Positions 55,895-64,000 of a stretch of 64,000 nucleotides of DNA are shown one piece after another (the first letter of the stretch is position 1; each line of letters opens with the position of its first letter). Position numbers and translations under genes: made by a program. The stretch comes from Paenibacillus luteus. Lineage in GTDB: Bacteria; Bacillota; Bacilli; Paenibacillales; Paenibacillaceae. The stretch is from contig NZ_SKCD01000022.1 of assembly GCF_006542765.1 (NCBI RefSeq), forward strand, positions 434,001-498,000. Reading direction: 5' to 3'. The notes under the pieces were generated by a model that was not told where the DNA came from, did no database searches, and worked only from the letters and a program-made list of their open reading frames with translations.

Positions 55895-56635
55895 CTATTT
55901 AGTTCCTGGTATTTGCGGGCTTGTTGACCAAGGTGATCTTTTTGCGTTTGTTTCTGAATCAAGATCCGGTTGTGGCGATGGTGCAGGATGTGCCTTAATG
56001 TATTCAAGCACATTGTAGATTTGTTCTGCTGCTTCCGCACGAGTGATTTCAGCTTTAGGATGGAAGTTCCCTTGTTCATCTAATTTCACTACGTTATAAG
56101 CAAGCGCACGCTGAATGGCTCCATCATAATCGACGGTTAGTTCAGTGCTATCATTAATCTGAACGGGAACAAGCTTAATCTGCGGTAGATTGCTGTGCGT
56201 TTCAATCGTGCTAATAAGCTGATGAGTGAACTCTTCACGCGTCCATTTCTTGTTAAGATCCAGATCGGCTGGCAGTATGACCCCATTAACGCTTGCCGTA
56301 ATTAAAGCATTGGCATACCAAGCATCATTGTTAGCATTTTTGAAATAATCCGTAGCTTTAGGTTCGACAAGGAATCTGACTAGATCTAGATTCAGATTCG
56401 CGGCATTCACAATAAGCTGAATACCTTGTGCCGCTGTGATGGTGTTATTCGGGGCAAATAAGTCGTCCGAAATACCATGGACTAAGCCTTGTTCTTGTAA
56501 GGAAATAATTTTATCCTTTGCTGCGATATTCGTTATATCCGTGAAAGGGTTGGTAGCTGCATAGCTTTGACCGACAAAGGTTAATGATAATGCGGTAGCA
56601 GCGGAAAGAGTAATCAGTTTAAATTTTCTTTTCAT
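55895..56635 (-). CDS. Small exported SLH-domain protein
   Basis: A 246-residue protein: signal peptide (about 1-27, ending near GQSYA), then three SLH-like domains (about 30-75, 90-140, 160-210; the last has AEITRAEAAEQIYNV), then a short Pro-rich tail. It has no catalytic or binding module, so it may only coat or anchor to the wall. GAGGTGAT sits before the ATG at 56635; a GTG at 56644 lies inside that site. The last 20 or so residues look irregular and the true end may have been changed by a frameshift. Confidence 0.8.
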   Translation of the reverse strand: MKRKFKLITLSAATALSLTFVGQSYAATNPFTDITNIAAKDKIISLQEQGLVHGISDDLFAPNNTITAAQGIQLIVNAANLNLDLVRFLVEPKATDYFKNANNDAWYANALITASVNGVILPADLDLNKKWTREEFTHQLISTIETHSNLPQIKLVPVQINDSTELTVDYDGAIQRALAYNVVKLDEQGNFHPKAEITRAEAAEQIYNVLEYIKAHPAPSPQPDLDSETNAKRSPWSTSPQIPGTK

Positions 56636-56838
56636 TTCTATCACCTCATAGAGTTATTGGTTACGATTCTAGCCTTTTATTGGTTGTTCGGATTAACCAG
56701 GCTATCTCATGGTTTCCTGATGTCGCCCTTACATTAGTAATACAATTGAAGAGCCTATTATTTTTCACACTGAAAGAATATTTTTTTTGACGATCGAAAT
56801 CGGCTGGTGTCTTCTCTTCTCATGTTTAAACCAAAGAA

Positions 56839-56876
56839 AAGCAATCCCAGCTGCATGAGCTGGGATTGCTTTTTTT
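56839..56876 (-). terminator. Terminator after the dockerin remnant
   Basis: Stem AAGCAATCCCAGCT with complement, loop GCATG; T-runs on both strands. It lies about 55 bases past the stop codon of the minus-strand dockerin remnant, so it probably once ended that gene's transcript. Confidence 0.8.
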
Positions 56877-56930
56877 AAGATAAACAACGTACCTAAAAGA
56901 TCATCGATTCAAATCGCTTCTTATATCTTC

Positions 56931-57047
56931 TTAGATTACTCTTCTTGCAACAAAAGTAAGGTCAAAAATATCAATCATGCCATTATCAAAGCCGCCAATC
57001 TTATTGATCTCACCTGCACAACCACTCCGATCCGGATTCAGAGGGAG
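56931..57047 (-). pseudogene. Remnant of a dockerin-bearing gene
   Basis: The minus-strand frame ends with EINKIGGFDNGMIDIFDL followed by TFVARRVI and a stop. This is the second half of a dockerin type I module (calcium-loop-like DNGMIDIFD and the helix DLTFVARRV). Upstream the frame runs into the antisense of a regulator remnant, so the enzyme part has been lost by rearrangement. A terminator follows, as for a real gene end. Confidence 0.5.
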
Positions 57048-57345
57048 ACGTTTCTGGATACCTGCCAGCAGATTGGCTTGGAAATAGCGTTCCTCCGGGT
57101 ACAACAGAATTTTGGGGTCATTGATCAGATTGAGCAATACGTAAACAGCCATTTCCACGAAAACATGACCTTAAAGGATATTGCCGCTAAATTTTATATG
57201 AATCATGCCTATTTGGGGCAGCTCTTCCGGCGAAAGAAGGAGATTCACTTCAATGAGTACCTCCATCAAGTTCGAAAAACACGTAGGCGTTACCCCAACT
57301 GCATATCGATCAGGATCGCAGCCGCAAAAAAGTCCACATCCCTGA
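57048..57345 (+). pseudogene. Remnant of a YesN-type response regulator (C-terminal part)
   Basis: The plus strand reads IDQIEQYVNSHFHENM, then LKDIAAKFYMNHAYLGQLF with RRKKEIHFNEYLHQVR, the first AraC helix-turn-helix. The frame then shifts to FEKHVGVTPTAYRSG, the usual end of such proteins. About 30 codons, including the second helix-turn-helix, are missing at the junction near 57273. The receiver domain is absent. The gene is dead. Confidence 0.7.
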
Positions 57346-57363
57346 TCAAGGGGTGTGGACTTT
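57326..57363 (-). terminator. Terminator of the four-gene SGNH/isomerase operon
   Basis: AAAGTCCACATCCC pairs with GGGGTGTGGACTTT (one wobble), loop TGATCAA; on the minus strand TTTTTT follows. It lies 61 bases past the last gene of the operon. Confidence 0.85.
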
Positions 57364-57423
57364 ACTACATGCAAACCGCCACATGTTGGCCGGGCCGTAT
57401 CCTGTTCAGCTCATAGCTCGCAG

Positions 57424-58530
57424 CTAACGCTGTTCGAAAATCAATTTATCAATAATCGGGCTAAGTGTTTCCGCGATACGGGAATAACCTAAATCAGAAG
57501 GGTGAACGCCATCTGTGGTGCATTCCTGATAATCGGAGCCTAACAGCTCTGCACCATCAAAGAAGTGGAGATTAGCATCCCCTTCCTGCTGCAATCGTTC
57601 AACGGTTGCCAATTGAAGCTGTTTGCGTTCTTCCCGCAGGCGAAGCTTGGATTCGTCAAAAGCTTCCATCGGCAATCGGATCTGTGTGATGACGAGAATG
57701 GGAACTTCGGGATGGCGGGAACGATAAATTCGGATAAATTCAGGCAATGATTCCTTCAGTCGTTCTGTACTAGGCGTATTCGCTTCATAATCCAGAACAA
57801 GCAAAGCCGGCTCTTCGATTTGACTGATCAACTGGGCAAGCTCCGGCTCCCCTTGCGCATTGCCTGAGAACCCCAGATTCACCATTTCAATCGGAAATTT
57901 CCGACTTAGTATGTTCGAATAGGCCATACCAGGCCTAGAGGCACAAGCCCCATGAGTGATGGAGGTTCCATAAATAAGAACCTTCTTGCTACTTACAAAA
58001 CCAGGAAATGCAGCTACCGATGAAGAAGGATCAAGACCGATCCAAACCTCCTTCACCCCTTGATATAACGGCAGATTAAGTGTAATATCCCGCATTTCCC
58101 TAGGCAGGGATTCATAGAGGACAGATTCGTATTCCTCTTTCGATTGGTCAAAGCGAGTGGTATTGACATAAAGTTGATTTCCTGTTGTACCGAAATAGCA
58201 ATCAACGCCACATTGACCAGTGGCAGGCATTTGGTACATGGTCGCTCGATCAGCCAAAACGACTCTTACATAAAGCTTCGGTGAGTCTGTCTGGAAACGA
58301 ATTTGCACGCCCGTCGTATAATTCGCAAGCCGATCTACCTCTGATCGAATGGGATGACTTGGCTCAAGTGGCAATCTTCGATATACCCCGTCTTGTTCAA
58401 GCCAAGGCAGCCCCGTTATTCGAAAGGGCTCACTTAGAGGCGAATGCCATGTCCAATCGCTGCTCGTATTCACATCTATTTTCATATTGTGATCCAGTAC
58501 CTCTTCCTCATTTTTCCTTGATGTATTCAT
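57424..58530 (-). CDS. SGNH/GDSL-type esterase (first of two)
   Basis: A 368-residue hydrolase without signal peptide. An N-terminal beta-sandwich (about 1-180) precedes the SGNH domain: nucleophile Ser in VLIYGTSITHG, GFSGNAQG (block II Gly) and the Asp-His pair in DGVHPSDLGY. Such enzymes remove acetyl groups from oligosaccharides. Last gene of the operon, 51 bases after the 826-residue protein gene. GGTGAG precedes the ATG. Confidence 0.85.
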   Translation of the reverse strand: MNTSRKNEEEVLDHNMKIDVNTSSDWTWHSPLSEPFRITGLPWLEQDGVYRRLPLEPSHPIRSEVDRLANYTTGVQIRFQTDSPKLYVRVVLADRATMYQMPATGQCGVDCYFGTTGNQLYVNTTRFDQSKEEYESVLYESLPREMRDITLNLPLYQGVKEVWIGLDPSSSVAAFPGFVSSKKVLIYGTSITHGACASRPGMAYSNILSRKFPIEMVNLGFSGNAQGEPELAQLISQIEEPALLVLDYEANTPSTERLKESLPEFIRIYRSRHPEVPILVITQIRLPMEAFDESKLRLREERKQLQLATVERLQQEGDANLHFFDGAELLGSDYQECTTDGVHPSDLGYSRIAETLSPIIDKLIFEQR

Positions 58531-58581
58531 CCATTCTCACCAGCCTCTCACATGACGGATTTTTTGTAGCAACGAGACGAT

Positions 58582-61062
58582 TTACCATGAAATATCAATG
58601 TTTCCGCTAATTTGAGTTAGTCGTATACGATTTCCGATTGCCTTACCGGTTAAATCCAAAGCTTGTTCGCCGAGCTTCACTTCCACGTTGCCCGCTTGCA
58701 GCTCGGCAAGAGGAGGATAAATAGTCACATCGGCCTCAACCAGATTGTAAACGCTTATCGTACGGAGCGTGTTGCTGCGTTTCTTGGGTGTGGGAACAGG
58801 CTGATTTTCCCTGCATATTATCCGAGATATTTGCTTTTGCTTAACAAACAAGCGGCATTCATCATGAAACGTTCGGTCAAGTGCATAAGCAGCCGTTCCT
58901 TCCCCAATCATAGCAGTCTGTCCAACAATCAGTGGGGCACCATCAGGGAATTGAAGCTGAAGCCCCACTGATGTATCCTGCTTGCAGCCGGTAAGGATAA
59001 ATGCGTTATCATTCCTTGTGATGAACAGCAATGCCGATTCGGAGGCTGCATCTTCCTTTGACTGGTACAAAGAATAACCAAATGGTTGCAGGAGATAGCG
59101 CACAAATAGGGAGGAATCCACAAATTCCTTCTCCTGCCGAACCGGCAAATGCGTTACGCCTGCAGGCTGGAAAGGCAGCGAGCCGCGTACCCACCCCGCT
59201 TGGCCTCCATTCCATTCAGGTAAAGCTCTAGTTAGCGTAAATACGCGTTCCAGCCCTAACTGATTCACGCTTGCATGCACGAGTGTATTGTTATCAGTCA
59301 GGTCGTCCACAACATCGCTTAACCCACCGCCTGAAATGTTCGAGTGATGGTACAATTTATGATTTCCGTCTCCGCTTACGTGCTCCCCGTTCTTGATCGT
59401 ATCTCTTGGCAAAGTAAGGTTAACGGAAAAGTCACCTTCAAGCTCATCCTCGCACGCAAGATTCAACAGTTTGCGCAAATCCGGATCTTCGACCCTACCA
59501 TAGAAAATGATTTTGCCTCCGTTTCGGACATACTCGATGATTCTCAGCGCTTTCTCCCCTTTGATCCAAAAAGCCGCTGTAAATAAAATCGTATCTTGAA
59601 GCTTATGGATGGCATCATCATTCATTGCGAAAAAGTCATCCGTGCTAACAACCGTATTCAGCGGCAAGCCTTGGTTAATGGCATTGCGCACAAACCAATC
59701 ATGGAAGAAAGCGTCGCTCGAATGCTCGTCTGATTCAGCCATTGCTTCATGCAGCTCTCGAAATGGGTACAACCACGTTAAGATTCCCGGCTGGTCGGGC
59801 GCATCTTTGAAAGCCTTCTTAATATGAGGAATAACCTCCATCGGGATATCTTCATCCAGCTCACCCTTTTCCGAATCGATGGTCAAAATTTGTACGATCC
59901 CTGGGCTCTCTAACTCCCCCTCTGTGTTAACTCGAGCAACGGTAAGCGGGCAATAAATATCATGCGGCTCCCGATCGTACAAATCCCACCAGGGATTTTG
60001 CCAGAACCATGGATCATTGGCATAAAAGCGGAATAAGTAAGTCTGACTCGGGAGCATGGCTATACGTGACATATAGCCTGTGAGCTCCAAGCCGAAATCA
60101 TAGTTAAGGGCTCCCCAAGGCGAGTTTGGCGGCGGGAATTCAACATAGCTTCTCTCATACATATCCAGTAAGGGAATACAGTCTTTGGCTAGGTCCATGC
60201 CTGTACCGTAGTTGGTCCCTCTGACTTCTGTTCGATAATCCGGGCATTCTTGCTTGAATATTTCCCAGAACGACAGCGTCTTAGTCGATAGCTCTTCGTA
60301 TTGAACCATGCCAAGCTGCTTACCATCGTAATTAGCACCTAGATACGTCCATGGAAAGTACGACATCGCAAATCCATTGGAAAACCAAATATAATCAAAG
60401 CCTAGTGCCGGCAAAAAACTTGCACACTGCCGCCCCAGAAACTCGCCAAATGGCGTACCTTCGGGAATGCCGCCAGGATAAGCTGCATAATCCACGTTAT
60501 CTTCTTTCAGTTTCGACCAACCACATACGACCGTATAATCCGCTTTCAACGAGATGAATTGCCCGTTCACTTCAGCAAGGTTGATTTCCGGGTGATGCTT
60601 ATATTTGAAATCGGAGTAGGAAAATTCTGGTCCAGCGTCAAAAGTCGCTCCTACCTCCATGCGAATGCCGTAACGATCCGCTGCAATTCTTTTGAAGGAA
60701 GCGATTATGAATTGCAAATCACCGTAGGTGATTTTTGCTGTTTCGCTGAGGTAAGGCTGGGCGATTCGCGGATCAGTGCCCTCCGTAAGGTGGCTGAAGA
60801 ATTGCTCATTGGCGTATCCGATATAGCGGGCCCATTCAATCTCACGCTGCAAATCGCCATCCCAGACAAGAATCTCGCTTCCATCGGCGACCCACAGCAG
60901 CATGGAACAGCTGTCCGCCATGCCGATCAGTGGAAGCCACTGGCGGATGGCCTCCGCACATACAGCCTCGATGGCCTCTGGTGCCATACTCTTGAAAGGC
61001 TTCAGGCTCATTTCCAGTGTGACTCTTTGCAAGGAGTGCTTTGCTTTTACATTTTTTGTCAT
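58582..61062 (-). CDS. Unrecognised 826-residue protein, possibly a glycosidase
   Basis: I do not recognise this family with certainty. There is no signal peptide. The first 400 or so residues look like an alpha/beta barrel rich in aromatic residues (VTLEMSLKPF, YIWFSNGFAMSYFPW, FRFYANDPWFWQNPWWDLYD), as in sugar-binding clefts. Around 440-560 a Rossmann-like stretch (STDDFFAMNDDAIHKL and VRNGGKIIFYGRVEDPDL) recalls the amidotransferase-like domain of large glycosidases. A beta-rich tail follows. The ATG overlaps the stop of the isomerase gene (ATGA), so the two are translationally coupled; GAGGTGG precedes it. A role in breaking down the same sugar as the isomerase is likely. Confidence 0.75.
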   Translation of the reverse strand: MTKNVKAKHSLQRVTLEMSLKPFKSMAPEAIEAVCAEAIRQWLPLIGMADSCSMLLWVADGSEILVWDGDLQREIEWARYIGYANEQFFSHLTEGTDPRIAQPYLSETAKITYGDLQFIIASFKRIAADRYGIRMEVGATFDAGPEFSYSDFKYKHHPEINLAEVNGQFISLKADYTVVCGWSKLKEDNVDYAAYPGGIPEGTPFGEFLGRQCASFLPALGFDYIWFSNGFAMSYFPWTYLGANYDGKQLGMVQYEELSTKTLSFWEIFKQECPDYRTEVRGTNYGTGMDLAKDCIPLLDMYERSYVEFPPPNSPWGALNYDFGLELTGYMSRIAMLPSQTYLFRFYANDPWFWQNPWWDLYDREPHDIYCPLTVARVNTEGELESPGIVQILTIDSEKGELDEDIPMEVIPHIKKAFKDAPDQPGILTWLYPFRELHEAMAESDEHSSDAFFHDWFVRNAINQGLPLNTVVSTDDFFAMNDDAIHKLQDTILFTAAFWIKGEKALRIIEYVRNGGKIIFYGRVEDPDLRKLLNLACEDELEGDFSVNLTLPRDTIKNGEHVSGDGNHKLYHHSNISGGGLSDVVDDLTDNNTLVHASVNQLGLERVFTLTRALPEWNGGQAGWVRGSLPFQPAGVTHLPVRQEKEFVDSSLFVRYLLQPFGYSLYQSKEDAASESALLFITRNDNAFILTGCKQDTSVGLQLQFPDGAPLIVGQTAMIGEGTAAYALDRTFHDECRLFVKQKQISRIICRENQPVPTPKKRSNTLRTISVYNLVEADVTIYPPLAELQAGNVEVKLGEQALDLTGKAIGNRIRLTQISGNIDISW

Positions 61063-62501
61063 ATGATTTCCACCTCAATGCCCAGCACCTTGGCAACATT
61101 ACGGATCTTGGATCCTACATGCCCCACACCAAGCGCAAAGTGATGCGTTGGACCTGCTGAGCACCATTTTTCCACGAATTCTGAAACACTGTAATTAAAT
61201 TTACAGCGAGTATTTGTATTGCCAGTCTGCGGAATTTCCCCTTTGATGGATTCGCCTTCCGTGGCGATCATTTTGTATTTGCCGTTAGCCGTTTGTGAAA
61301 TGCTGAGCAACGTAACAGGCCCTGATTTGATGCTAAACTCAACGCCGATGCCAGATCCGCTTTTACCGTGAAACAGATCCAATCCGCGAATGATCGGCTG
61401 GCCGTCGCTAATCTTAATATTATGAGGGCCATCATGCCCGACGAGGACAATGTCGTCAACGAAGTCACAAGGATGCAGCTCCGCGAATGAACCTCCTGCA
61501 TCCAGACGATCCATAATTAGCATCGCTGCACATGTCTTTAAGTCGGCTTCTCCTGCAAGCGGAACTCCTTTGCCTGTCAACAGCGAGTTGCCGAGCACCA
61601 TATTCGATCCAATCCGTTCATATTCATTGTTGTCAAGACCCCGGTAATAGTAGGCAAGACCTGTTAACCCATTTTCTACAATCAACTTATCCAGCCCAAC
61701 CGCGACTTTGGCTGACCAATCGAGATCCTCTTGCTTGATCGGTCTGGTCACCGGATCGATAAAGGGATCGGATATTTTGAAAACGCTATTAATTTCGTCC
61801 AATTTATCAGCCATTTCCTTAGCCGTTACACCGTTCACAAGCTTCGCCAAATCACACATTTCGAGCATTTGCACATGCGAACCAAAGGAAGCCGTAAAAG
61901 CTGTCGGATCGGAGTTCATATCATACATTCCCTCGTAGGTATGTCCCATATAGCCGATTCTGGCATATTTGAATGCTCTTCGCGCATTAGCGACCAGGCA
62001 CCAGTCTTTTAATTCGTTCATCGCACGTTCATCGTCATAAAGCGTTCCTACAATCATTCCCGCCGCAGGTTTTCCCGCTCGCACGAGTACACCGCCTATT
62101 TCGGGAAGGGAACAAATATTATCGTTAGCTAATTGCATATAGGTCGTCGTATTGCGATAGTCCAGGCGCTTTCTTGGCTGCAATGCGACAAGTACCGTTG
62201 GAACAGACAAATTCAAGATCGGAGTAGCCGCCGTCGATGACGTCACATAGGTGCTCAGGAAGCAAAATAGGAAATCAATGTCTTGGGTCTTCAAATAAGA
62301 TGATGCTGCAAAAGACTTATCTACACCATCAACAAAGCCCCCCGATACCACCTCGACATCTTGCCCCCGAAGCATTTCCTCAAATTCACGACCATAGCCC
62401 TCAAGCTCCTCTTTTAATCCCGGAAATTGTGCCCAATACGGCTCGTGGCCCACTGTGATCACGCCTACACGCGCTTTTGCCTTTTGAAATAAATGACTCA
62501 T
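61059..62501 (-). CDS. L-arabinose/L-fucose isomerase superfamily protein
   Basis: A 480-residue sugar isomerase-like protein, cytoplasmic. The fold resembles AraA: N-terminal GVITVGHEPYWAQFPGL, middle ARIGYMGHTYEGMYDMNSD, and possible metal ligands at AGEADLKT, LVGHDGPHN and THHFALGVGH. AraA proper is about 500 residues and carries MREVAVT-type motifs not seen here, so the substrate may be another aldose. The stop overlaps the start of the 826-residue protein gene. It is the second gene of the operon, 61 bases after the SGNH gene. Confidence 0.8.
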   Translation of the reverse strand: MSHLFQKAKARVGVITVGHEPYWAQFPGLKEELEGYGREFEEMLRGQDVEVVSGGFVDGVDKSFAASSYLKTQDIDFLFCFLSTYVTSSTAATPILNLSVPTVLVALQPRKRLDYRNTTTYMQLANDNICSLPEIGGVLVRAGKPAAGMIVGTLYDDERAMNELKDWCLVANARRAFKYARIGYMGHTYEGMYDMNSDPTAFTASFGSHVQMLEMCDLAKLVNGVTAKEMADKLDEINSVFKISDPFIDPVTRPIKQEDLDWSAKVAVGLDKLIVENGLTGLAYYYRGLDNNEYERIGSNMVLGNSLLTGKGVPLAGEADLKTCAAMLIMDRLDAGGSFAELHPCDFVDDIVLVGHDGPHNIKISDGQPIIRGLDLFHGKSGSGIGVEFSIKSGPVTLLSISQTANGKYKMIATEGESIKGEIPQTGNTNTRCKFNYSVSEFVEKWCSAGPTHHFALGVGHVGSKIRNVAKVLGIEVEII

Positions 62502-62562
62502 TCCCCTTCAACTCCCTTATATTTTTACTTACATTTTATTTTCTCGGGTTCTGCGAGCAGTC

Positions 62563-63660
62563 CTATCTCACTATTCCGATTAAAGCCAAATGAAAATTCG
62601 TTCCTGTGCAGTCCGCTCTATTGCCGTGCACGACCTCCAGTTCAATATGATGCTGCCCTGCCTCCAGGTCATTCGCGATCCAATAAATATGGAACCAGCC
62701 CCCGTCTGCGCACCAATTAGGCCGTTCGCGACAAGAAGTAATCGCAGGGCCTCCGTCCAGCTTGTAGATGAATTCCGCTGACTTCTTGCCAAAATCGAAG
62801 GCTAGCGCAAGTCCCTTTCCCGTAAACGAGAAGGATAGCTTCGAGCCGACCGCAGAAGTACACAGCATGTGATCCACCCAAGGCATGTGTGCCCTAGCGC
62901 GTCTAGTCAACCATGGTCCTTCCAACTGAACCTCATCCAATGAGAGCGTATCCGCTTGCCCCCAATGATTAACATTAAGCGGCGTTGCGAGCGGTTTATC
63001 GATTTTGGCACTTACCGTATTAAAATCCGTTAGCAATTCCTTTTCCAAATAAGCAATGACGCACTGCCCATAACTCAGACTGCCTCGATGTTTAGGATGC
63101 AGCCCATCTGGCAGCCACTCATCCCAAGTCATACGGCCCATCTTCACTTCCTGCCAGGCATGCAGTCCAGCCCAAACCGTGCTGATGCCATAATGCTCCG
63201 CTAACTCTTCGAATTCAGCGATACTGGCGGGAACCTCCCCTTCGGACATGTCCTCGTACATTTTCTGACAGTAGGTATAGACGAATACGAGCTCACTTCG
63301 TCCGTCAGCCAGCAGCTTGCGGATTAATCCCTCTCTCGCTCTCATCCGATGTTCAGAAGGTGTCATGTAGTCATTGACGGCAAATTCAACAAATATCAGA
63401 TCACATTGATGATTGATCAAGTCTCGCTCAGCACGGAAAACAGCCAAATCGCTGCCTGTTGCACCTATCGCAGCATTCTCCACTTTGATGCGTGCTTGAG
63501 GAAACGATTCTACAAACCAACGCGCGACTGGCTCCGGCCAATTCGGCATTAAGCTGCCATCTTCCGTAATAGATCCACCAATGAAACCCAACGTTAATTG
63601 TCCCGTTTGCAGCTTGCTTTTAACTTGAGTCAAACGTCCTCGAAACTGTATTGTTTCCAT
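62563..63660 (-). CDS. SGNH/GDSL-type esterase (second), first gene of the operon
   Basis: A 365-residue hydrolase without signal peptide. The SGNH domain comes first (Ser in LGFIGGSITEDGS, Asn in VEFAVNDYM, Asp-His in DGLHPKHRGS) and a beta-sandwich of about 140 residues comes last, the reverse order of the other SGNH protein. Likely an acetyl-esterase on imported oligosaccharides. The frame opens at 63717, but the ATG at 63660 has GGAG upstream. Confidence 0.85.
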   Translation of the reverse strand: METIQFRGRLTQVKSKLQTGQLTLGFIGGSITEDGSLMPNWPEPVARWFVESFPQARIKVENAAIGATGSDLAVFRAERDLINHQCDLIFVEFAVNDYMTPSEHRMRAREGLIRKLLADGRSELVFVYTYCQKMYEDMSEGEVPASIAEFEELAEHYGISTVWAGLHAWQEVKMGRMTWDEWLPDGLHPKHRGSLSYGQCVIAYLEKELLTDFNTVSAKIDKPLATPLNVNHWGQADTLSLDEVQLEGPWLTRRARAHMPWVDHMLCTSAVGSKLSFSFTGKGLALAFDFGKKSAEFIYKLDGGPAITSCRERPNWCADGGWFHIYWIANDLEAGQHHIELEVVHGNRADCTGTNFHLALIGIVR

Positions 63661-63720
63661 TTTGCATTCATCTCCACGTGAATTTCGAGTATGGCGAGCC
63701 CTCTGGGCAGCAGCCAAACC

Positions 63721-63741
63721 GTTAGTTTAAAAGTAACTAAC
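63721..63741. promoter_or_regulatory. Inverted repeat upstream of the SGNH/isomerase operon
   Basis: GTTAGTT, seven bases, AACTAAC, about 60 bases before the first gene. A possible operator in the divergent region 63661-63949, which otherwise shows nothing I can name. Confidence 0.3.
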
Positions 63742-63949
63742 ACCTGCTAGAATGTATACTTTAAATTGCGTCGAAACCTCTAATAAATGTAGGGAGGCGA
63801 TCGTGCAGGTCCCCCTGTGATCCAAATATTTTCCGTCTGAGAACTATACGATTTATGTTCGTAACTATGAGATACGCAAATTAGATTTACTTTTGCTTTT
63901 AGATGAGCTATTCTCACTTCTACAAGGCATGGGAGGAGCAAGACCATTA

Positions 63950-64000
63950 ATGAAACTAACATCTTTATTCGCATCCAAAAGCTTTCTTTTTAAAATCGTC
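63950..64000 (+). CDS. Start of a plus-strand gene cut by the window end
   Basis: GGGAGGAG at 63931-63938 is followed by ATG at 63950 and 17 open codons (MKLTSLFASKSFLFKIV). The basic start running into a hydrophobic segment is like the N-terminus of membrane-bound AraC regulators and YesM-type kinases, such as the first gene here. It is divergent from the SGNH/isomerase operon and probably regulates it. Confidence 0.6.
   Translation, partial: MKLTSLFASKSFLFKIV

Noticed and set aside
63780..63974. Minus-strand 64-codon frame near the right edge
   Set aside because: It overlaps the well-supported plus-strand start at 63950, and its product does not resemble any protein; it is probably a chance frame.
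1..64000. CRISPR arrays, tRNA or rRNA genes, insertion sequences
   Set aside because: No regularly spaced direct repeats, tRNA-like cloverleaf sequences, transposase frames or terminal repeats were noticed on reading.

Overview
The window looks like a Paenibacillus-type chromosome, a Gram-positive soil or plant-associated Firmicute. The signs are Lpl/YtcP-like sugar importers without an ATPase gene, YesM/YesN-like two-component systems, many AraC-family regulators, S-layer-homology (SLH) proteins and strong AGGAGG-type ribosome sites. I see no rRNA, tRNA, CRISPR array, phage or insertion-sequence genes. Almost everything serves capture, import and breakdown of complex polysaccharides.

Layout. 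0.1-2.4 kb: membrane-bound AraC-type regulator (+). 2.5-8.6 kb: an SLH-anchored heparinase II/III-type lyase and a nitrilase-superfamily amidohydrolase (-). 8.9-12.4 kb: importer A (two permeases, binding lipoprotein). 12.9-16.6 kb: 2-hydroxyacid dehydrogenase, sugar isomerase/epimerase, GH123/DUF4091-like protein (-), facing two AraC regulators (16.8-18.6 kb, +). 18.7-27.2 kb: importer B, sensor kinase, response regulator and a second, permease-less binding lipoprotein in one minus-strand run. 27.4-34.2 kb: a 1917-residue secreted lyase with cohesin and dockerin-like modules, preceded in the same transcription unit by a cohesin protein with three SLH domains. 34.8-48.4 kb: GH43, GH2 (LacZ-like), GH95-like and GH106-like glycosidases (-), separated by plus-strand AraC regulators. 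49.4-55.5 kb: importer C with its own kinase/regulator pair. 55.6-57.4 kb: a small SLH protein and a gene graveyard holding dockerin and regulator remnants. 57.4-63.7 kb: a four-gene operon (SGNH hydrolase, arabinose-isomerase-like protein, unrecognised 826-residue protein, second SGNH hydrolase). 63.95 kb: start of another plus-strand gene cut by the window end.

How the parts probably work together. The two very large lyases carry export signals and are tied to the cell surface, directly by SLH domains in one case and possibly through cohesin-dockerin contact in the other. They would cut a polymer outside the cell. Three importers would take up oligosaccharides, sharing an ATPase encoded elsewhere. 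The GH2, GH43, GH95-like, GH106-like, GH123-like and SGNH proteins have no signal peptide and would finish the job in the cytoplasm, releasing galactose, arabinose/xylose, fucose/rhamnose-type sugars and acetate. The mix suggests a branched, acetylated plant or algal hetero-polysaccharide (pectin-like or fucose-containing), but the substrate cannot be fixed from sequence alone. Eight complete AraC-type proteins, two of them response regulators, plus two AraC remnants show that each enzyme block has, or had, its own switch.

The most unusual part is the cohesin-SLH protein next to the cohesin/dockerin lyase, with a dockerin remnant some 23 kb away: a possible small surface-complex system, different from a classical cellulosome.
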